Shown piece by piece: positions 46,901 through 50,693 of a stretch of 50,693 bases of DNA. The stretch comes from Bacillus sp. AFS001701 (GTDB taxonomy: Bacteria > Bacillota > Bacilli > Bacillales > Bacillaceae_G). The translations under genes were made by a program, and so were the position numbers. The stretch is from positions 1-50,693 of the forward strand of contig NZ_NTZO01000099.1 of the NCBI RefSeq assembly GCF_002559405.1, read 5' to 3'. Position 1 is the stretch's first letter. Each line of letters begins with the position of its first letter. The notes under the pieces are model-generated. The model searched no databases. It saw only the letters and a program-made list of their open reading frames with translations, and had not been told where the DNA came from.

Positions 46901-47328
46901 ATAGCTCTTTCGATTTCTCCATTCAATAGTAAGTTTTCAATTTCTCCCTCAATTCCTGGTGTAATAGCAATCACGCCGTTACTATATGCCGATAACCACT
47001 TTTTAGGAATTCCTTCTGGTGATTTTGTCCCTATTATACTTGTAAGTTTTAAAAGGTTTTGATAACCATTCAAATCTTTCGCTAGTAAAATCATCGGAAA
47101 AGACTGATGTTCATCCATTAAAATTGAGATTTTCACCCCAATAATTGGCTTAATCCCTGCTTTTTTACACGCATGATAAAAAGGAATTACCCCGTACATG
47201 ACATTTTCATCTGCAATAGCAAGCGCAGGATGTCCTTCTCTAACAGCAGCATTAATTAATTCATCTATTTTACATGCGCTTTGCAATAAACTATAAGAAC
47301 TTTGAACTTGCAAATGAACAAAACTCAT
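43987..47328 (-). CDS. dnaE: DNA polymerase III subunit alpha, DnaE type
   Basis: A 1,113-residue DnaE (not PolC) polymerase. It has an N-terminal PHP domain (about 1-200, ADENVMYGV and KPIIGVKI), the palm with GPGRGSAAGSLVAYVLKITN and catalytic PDIDIDFPDHRRDEM, the fingers (TSIHAAGVIIS), a helix-hairpin-helix region and an OB fold (about 940-1,020, with MAFLQVEDLSSSIDAVVFP). In Bacillus DnaE extends RNA primers for PolC on the lagging strand. The ATG follows AAGGAGGAATGTAG. Its promoter region contains a weak LexA-like dyad. Confidence 0.97.
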   Translation of the reverse strand: MSFVHLQVQSSYSLLQSACKIDELINAAVREGHPALAIADENVMYGVIPFYHACKKAGIKPIIGVKISILMDEHQSFPMILLAKDLNGYQNLLKLTSIIGTKSPEGIPKKWLSAYSNGVIAITPGIEGEIENLLLNGEIERAIVHVKEYQSIFDHFFVSIQDHGLPENRSLYPLIKQVQKETNISLVVTNDVRYIEKEDALIQDALFSVKNGTKLSDESRPRLHSNEYYYKSKAELLKLFSDEEEAFQNTIHISDICNVTIPFHQPLLPKYPVPDEYSTVEYLKMVCENGMIERYGEINDELKQRLEFELNTINKMGFNDYFLIVWDFIKYALEQGIFVGPGRGSAAGSLVAYVLKITNVDPIHYNLLFERFLNEERITMPDIDIDFPDHRRDEMIDYVASKYGDVHVAQIITFGTLGAKAAIRDIARVMGLTPTEIDRFSKLIPSSSLGLKDVYEQSKAFKSHVEHSGIHKRIFEVACQVEGLPRHTSIHAAGVIISELPLTNVVPLQAGNHGVFLTQYPAEILEELGLVKMDFLGLRNLSLLEEVCRLIYEAKGEVINLEEIPLQDLKTFEILSKGDTSGVFQLESSGMRRVLQQLQPNQFEDIVAVNALYRPGPMEQIPRFIQYKHGLEKVTYPHPVLEKILKPTYGVIIYQEQIMQIASTLSGFTLSEADLLRRAVSKKKKEVLDEERIHFVEGAIAKGYDEQVANEVYDLIVQFANYGFNRSHAVAYSMIAYQLAYLKANFPLEFYAALLSSFIGSEEKVSNYIGEAKLKGIPIYPPSINKSQYAFVVEGNGIRYSLLAIKNIGMATVREILQKRPYKDFFEVCIKISPKALNRKSIENLIFSGCFDEFELDRATLLANIDMIFDYVDIVRPENEDQFDLFLDEDFVPKPEIIKVEPMKVSIKLELEKQALGTYLSGHPISQYEKLLNDSDAGTISSIMMKKDTEHLLFVYIKDLRITKTKKQQHMAFLQVEDLSSSIDAVVFPTTFEKYRHKLKEKEVVVVKAKVDERDERKQLIINEVHTIEEMEEINDQKKYTLFIKITGHTNKNISYTIQQTISKFKGHAKVVLYYEEDKKAVQLSEHYYVNPSVNCLSMLRNIVGDANVVLKK

Positions 47329-47502
47329 CTACATTCCTCCTTACCATCATTTCAATATAATCTATTCTATCACAAAATACGAACTTACATTCTATTTTTG
47401 TTCGTGGAAAATAAAACAAATCTTTTATTTTAAACTTACTTTTAATACTCATCATACACATAACACTTTGTCCATATATATTAATTGAGGGAGTGAGGAC
47501 AA

Positions 47503-47838
47503 TTGGAGCTTAAGTTGCCATTTATACCAGCATTAATTTCAATGTATTTTATTTCATTAGGAATCATAATAGGTGGATCGATCATTGGTTCAATCGGTTA
47601 CTACATCATTGGACAGCCACCACTTAGCAGCATGTATGATTTATCAATGAAGTTACGAATTTGGGCAATTGTTGGGGCGATTGGCGGAACATTTGATACA
47701 TTCTATAGTTTTGAAAAAGGATTATTTGAAGGAGAAACTATCGAATTTATTAAGCAAATTTTCATGATTATAGCCGCCATGGGAGGAACTCATACCGGTA
47801 CAATCATTATCCAATGGTTTACAGGAGAACATGTTTAA
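47503..47838 (+). CDS. ytrH: Sporulation membrane protein YtrH
   Basis: A 111-residue YtrH-family protein with three membrane segments (MYFISLGIIIGGSIIGSIGY, RIWAIVGAIGGTF and FIKQIFMIIAAMGGTHTGTI). In B. subtilis YtrH and YtrI are made in the mother cell and support sporulation. The start is TTG at 47503, nine bases after GGGAG. The gene overlaps ytrI by one base (TAATG) and is divergent from dnaE. Confidence 0.93.
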   Translation: MELKLPFIPALISMYFISLGIIIGGSIIGSIGYYIIGQPPLSSMYDLSMKLRIWAIVGAIGGTFDTFYSFEKGLFEGETIEFIKQIFMIIAAMGGTHTGTIIIQWFTGEHV

Positions 47839-48341
47839 TGAAAGCTCCTCCAGAACAACTCTCCCACGCTTGGGCAAAATTTTTTGTAGGCATATTTTTC
47901 GGGTTTATCATTAGTTGGCTTGTCTTTATTTATTTTTATGGTGTGACTGAAGAAGAACAAGTAAAACAAATATCTGAATTGAAAATGCTCAATAAACAAT
48001 ATTTAAGAGATAAAAATATATTTATTGAAAATATGGAGCGTATGAACAAGGAAAAGAAACGAAATTTAACAGTTCAAGATATCAAAGTGACAATTTTAAA
48101 TTATAAACAATACAATTTAAATGCCTTTACTAATAATCAACTAATTACTGATGTAAAGGATGACCTAAGTAATTTACTGACTCAAGATATAAAAAGCGTT
48201 TCTCAAAATCGGGAATTATTAAGACGTGCAATCGAAAACAAAGTTTATATTAAAGATGATCGACGATTTAAACTTGAAATAGATACAATCTACTTTGATA
48301 CCGTATTAGAAATCACATTAAAAATAAAAAGCACAAAATAA
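47838..48341 (+). CDS. ytrI: Sporulation membrane protein YtrI
   Basis: A 167-residue bitopic protein: one N-terminal membrane helix (about 14-36, FFVGIFFGFIISWLVFIYFY), then a coiled coil (EEEQVKQISELKMLNKQYLR) and a C-terminal soluble domain. The start is the ATG at 47838 (MKAPPEQLSHAW), sharing a base with the ytrH stop, after AGGAGAACATGTTTA; a GTG-initiated extension into ytrH is unlikely. Together with YtrH it is needed for normal spore formation in B. subtilis. Confidence 0.92.
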   Translation: MKAPPEQLSHAWAKFFVGIFFGFIISWLVFIYFYGVTEEEQVKQISELKMLNKQYLRDKNIFIENMERMNKEKKRNLTVQDIKVTILNYKQYNLNAFTNNQLITDVKDDLSNLLTQDIKSVSQNRELLRRAIENKVYIKDDRRFKLEIDTIYFDTVLEITLKIKSTK

Positions 48342-48342
48342 A

Positions 48343-48371
48343 TGAGAGGCTAGTATTTGAATAGCCTCTCA
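48343..48371. terminator. Bidirectional terminator between ytrI and nrnA
   Basis: TGAGAGGCTA/TAGCCTCTCA perfect stem with a nine-base loop, extended by AT pairs; TTTATTTTTT follows on the plus strand and TTTATTTT on the minus. Confidence 0.85.
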
Positions 48372-48388
48372 AATTTATTTTTTAAGCT

Positions 48389-49330
48389 TTATTTTTCTTC
48401 CCTACAAACCTTTTTTAATTCTTCCACTACTTTTTCTGCTTCTTCCCATGAGAAGACTTTCGCTCCAGATGCAAGCGGATGTCCACCTCCGTTAAACATA
48501 GCAGCTACTCCATTTATAACTGGTCCTTTTGAACGTAGACGTACTCGAATTAAATCATCTTCTTCTAAAAAGATAACCCAAGCTTTTACCCCTTTTATAT
48601 GTCCAAGTGAACTTACAGCCAATGAAGCTTGTTCAGAGTTTACATTGTATTCATCCATTAGAGCCTTTGTCATGTTTATATGACCGACTCCTTCCTCTGT
48701 AAGTTTAAAATTTTGAAGAACATATCCATTTAAATGAGCCATCTCAATTGATGTTTCATACATATTGTCATATATTTCATTAATAGAAAAATCCTTTTTT
48801 ATCAAATTACTAGCTGCATGAAAAGTTCTTTCTGTTGTACTTGGAAATAAGAATCTTCCTGTATCTCCAATAATCCCCGCATAAATTAGTCTCGCAGCTT
48901 TGTCAGTTACCACTAATTGTTCGTTACTACTCTCTGCCAGTTCAAACATTAACTCACTTGTTGAACTTGCAGTAGTATCTACATGCATAATGTCACCGTA
49001 TGGATCTACATTCGGATGATGGTCAATTTTAATCAGTTTCTTTCCAGTTGAATATCTAGCATCATCTACTCGTTCAGTATTTGCAGTGTCACAAACAATG
49101 ACAAGTGCTTCCTTATATTCTTCATCTTCAATTTGATCCATTTTATATAAATACTCTAGAGATTGTGGCAAATGTCCTACTACATATACTTTTTTTGCAG
49201 GATAACTTGCTTTAATCATCTCTGCTAAACCGCACTGTGAACCAATTGCATCTGGATCTGGGCGAACATGTCGATGAATTATTATCGTATCAAACATATG
49301 TATATCTTTTAAAATTTGTTCTTTCAACAT
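48389..49330 (-). CDS. nrnA: Oligoribonuclease / pAp phosphatase NrnA
   Basis: A 313-residue DHH-family phosphoesterase that degrades nano-RNAs and dephosphorylates pAp from sulfur metabolism. Metal-binding motifs are HRHVRPDPDAIGSQ (motif I), VCDTANTERVDD (II), KIDHHPN (III) and GIIGDTGRFLFPST (IV). The DHHA1 domain ends in FNGGGHPLASGAKVF, the GGGH substrate motif. The ATG follows AAAGGAGAGTTTA. It converges on ytrI, as in B. subtilis. Confidence 0.96.
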   Translation of the reverse strand: MLKEQILKDIHMFDTIIIHRHVRPDPDAIGSQCGLAEMIKASYPAKKVYVVGHLPQSLEYLYKMDQIEDEEYKEALVIVCDTANTERVDDARYSTGKKLIKIDHHPNVDPYGDIMHVDTTASSTSELMFELAESSNEQLVVTDKAARLIYAGIIGDTGRFLFPSTTERTFHAASNLIKKDFSINEIYDNMYETSIEMAHLNGYVLQNFKLTEEGVGHINMTKALMDEYNVNSEQASLAVSSLGHIKGVKAWVIFLEEDDLIRVRLRSKGPVINGVAAMFNGGGHPLASGAKVFSWEEAEKVVEELKKVCREEK

Positions 49331-49420
49331 TAAACTCTCCTTTATATGAAAACTTTTGAAATATAGTTTCTATGACTGTAAAATAGAATTATGTATTAGT
49401 CATTGAAAGGTGGAAGCTAA

Positions 49421-49711
49421 GTGAATAGCATTGCAACAATCGTAATTATATCTTTTCTATTCTTCTTATTTTACGTTACCAAATTTTTCTTTACAAGCGA
49501 ACTATTAACAAAAAAAATTGCAGGATCACGTGCAAGATTAACTTTTGGATTATTCTTATTGCTTTACGGTATAAATCAAATGGTAGCAAAGCTTGAATTA
49601 ATAACAATTTGTGTCGGTATTCTTTTCATTCTATTTGGTGCAGCAAATCTATATCGTGGATACTTACAAAATAAGCATTATAAAGCAATTGAAAATAAAC
49701 AAACTGTTTAA
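49421..49711 (+). CDS. ytpI: YtpI-family membrane protein
   Basis: A 96-residue protein with three membrane segments (IATIVIISFLFFLFYVT, LTFGLFLLLYGINQM and LITICVGILFILFGAANLY) and a charged C-terminal tail. It matches YtpI of B. subtilis by size, topology and position next to nrnA. Function unknown. The start is GTG at 49421, after AAAGGTGGAAGCTAA. Confidence 0.85.
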   Translation: MNSIATIVIISFLFFLFYVTKFFFTSELLTKKIAGSRARLTFGLFLLLYGINQMVAKLELITICVGILFILFGAANLYRGYLQNKHYKAIENKQTV

Positions 49712-49744
49712 TCTTATAGTAATCTAGAAAGTGAGAAAACTTAC

Positions 49745-50693
49745 ATGATGACTGAAGAACTATTTTCATCAAAATTTGATGAACTAGTAGAATTATCACA
49801 TTCTAGTATTAAACTTCAAAAACTACTTACTTTTGCAGAAGAATTAGAGAATCAAGAGGAATGGGGATATCTATATTACGTTAATATGGAATTAGCAGAA
49901 ACTGCTTTTTCTATTGGTGAAATAGACTTATTTATTGATACCTTTTTGTGGTGTGTAGATTTATATGATCAAAACGAAGAACGTATCGAGCAAGAGCAGA
50001 TCCTATGGCTGTACAAGTGGTTGTTAGAAATAATACCTCAGTCCCTCAGATTCTCGTTAGAAGAAATTCACCATTATTTCGAGGATTTTAAGAATCGTTT
50101 AGTAATTGCTAACTATTCTTTAAGACCTTATTTTCAAGCTCTATTTATAATGAACTTATATTTAAATCAAATTGATTACGCAAAACAAAACTATCAACTA
50201 TATAAAAAATCTCCAAGGGATCATTTAAGTAATTGTGAAAAGTGTGAAATGTATGGTGAAATGATTTATTTACTAAAAACTGATCATCTTCAAGAAGCGT
50301 TAAATTTACAAAATAAAATAATGAATAGCTCAGTTGATTGTGACGAAGCGGTTCACAAATCATACTCAAAATTACTGCTTCCTTTATTGGAACAAAGCAA
50401 AATAGATGAAGCATTAATTATTCAACAAAAAGCTTATTTTGTAACATACAATCGCACAAAATACATTCCTGAACTAAGTGAACAAATGATTTTTTTAACT
50501 TTTTGTGATTCTGACAGAGCAATTGAATTGTTTTATAAACATGTTGATCTATGTGATAATCTTTCGAATCTATCATATAAATTTGAGTTTTGGCTAGCAG
50601 CATTATTTATGGCGAAAAAATTGAAAATAAATGAAGATGAATTTATTTATGACTTAGAGAAATTAGAGAAAATTGTATATGACTTAGCAAAAG
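49745..50693 (+). CDS. TPR-like repeat protein, C-terminus beyond the window
   Basis: The frame is open from ATG at 49745 to the window end, giving 316 codons (MMTEELFSSKFDELVELSHS...). It is all-helical with repeat-like pairs (ALNLQNKIM, EALIIQQKAYFV, AIELFYKH). A cysteine pair lies in NCEKCEMYGEM, followed by SYSKLLLPLLEQSKIDEAL. The pattern recalls TPR-like hypothetical proteins with a CxxCE motif and a YxxLLLPLL segment common in actinobacteria and Bacillus (from memory). No catalytic domain was seen. The ribosome binding site (AAAGTGAG) is weak. It occupies the place of ytoI in B. subtilis. Function unknown. Confidence 0.8.
   Translation, partial: MMTEELFSSKFDELVELSHSSIKLQKLLTFAEELENQEEWGYLYYVNMELAETAFSIGEIDLFIDTFLWCVDLYDQNEERIEQEQILWLYKWLLEIIPQSLRFSLEEIHHYFEDFKNRLVIANYSLRPYFQALFIMNLYLNQIDYAKQNYQLYKKSPRDHLSNCEKCEMYGEMIYLLKTDHLQEALNLQNKIMNSSVDCDEAVHKSYSKLLLPLLEQSKIDEALIIQQKAYFVTYNRTKYIPELSEQMIFLTFCDSDRAIELFYKHVDLCDNLSNLSYKFEFWLAALFMAKKLKINEDEFIYDLEKLEKIVYDLAK

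Overview
The window is chromosomal DNA of a low-GC, aerobic, endospore-forming member of the Bacillaceae. The evidence is several sporulation genes (sspI, ytxC, ytaF, ytrH, ytrI), exosporium-type collagen-like genes, strong AGGAGG ribosome binding sites with many TTG/GTG starts, and a gene order that closely follows the Bacillus subtilis segments sspI-ysgA-pheST, infC-rpmI-rplT and dnaE-ytsJ-accDA-pfkA-pyk-citZ-icd-mdh-phoPR-polA-mutM-ytaF-coaE-gapB-speD-nrdR-dnaB-dnaI-ytxC. The genus cannot be fixed from sequence alone; most genes are ordinary core genes.

Layout. 1-1,650: two head-to-tail collagen-like genes, one cut by the window edge and one with a BclB-type C-terminal domain; both have TTG starts and matching sigma-K-like promoters. 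1,900-6,600: pheT and pheS behind a phenylalanine T-box, then an rRNA methyltransferase. 6,690-11,830: sspI, a fused glycine betaine permease/binding protein with its CBS-domain ATPase, an 830-bp noncoding gap holding six 52-bp tandem repeats and a terminator-containing opuA leader, and an M42 aminopeptidase. 12,030-14,050: bacterial nitric oxide synthase and a metallo-beta-lactamase-fold hydrolase on the plus strand. 14,100-15,550: the IF3/L35/L20 operon with an AUU start and an L20-type attenuator leader. 15,570-26,500: primosome loaders, NrdR, SpeD, GapB, CoaE, YtaF, MutM and DNA polymerase I. 26,740-31,225: a DUF4177 protein, PhoPR, a MaoC-like protein and an orphan gene. 31,280-47,330: malate dehydrogenase, isocitrate dehydrogenase, citrate synthase, DUF441 protein, YtvI, a decayed surface-protein fragment, FxsA, pyruvate kinase, phosphofructokinase, acetyl-CoA carboxylase carboxyltransferase, malic enzyme and DnaE. 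47,500-50,693: YtrH, YtrI, NrnA, YtpI and a TPR-like gene running off the end.

The genes together cover lower glycolysis, gluconeogenesis (GapB, malic enzyme), TCA entry, the first step of fatty acid synthesis, replication and repair, translation, phosphate sensing and spore formation. The points most worth a second look are regulatory or noncoding: the 52-bp repeat array, the opuA leader, a perfect FapR-type operator in front of accDA, CcpN-like boxes at gapB, paired sigma-K-like promoters, and a Big_6-like gene remnant. I found no phage, insertion sequence, CRISPR array, tRNA or rRNA gene.
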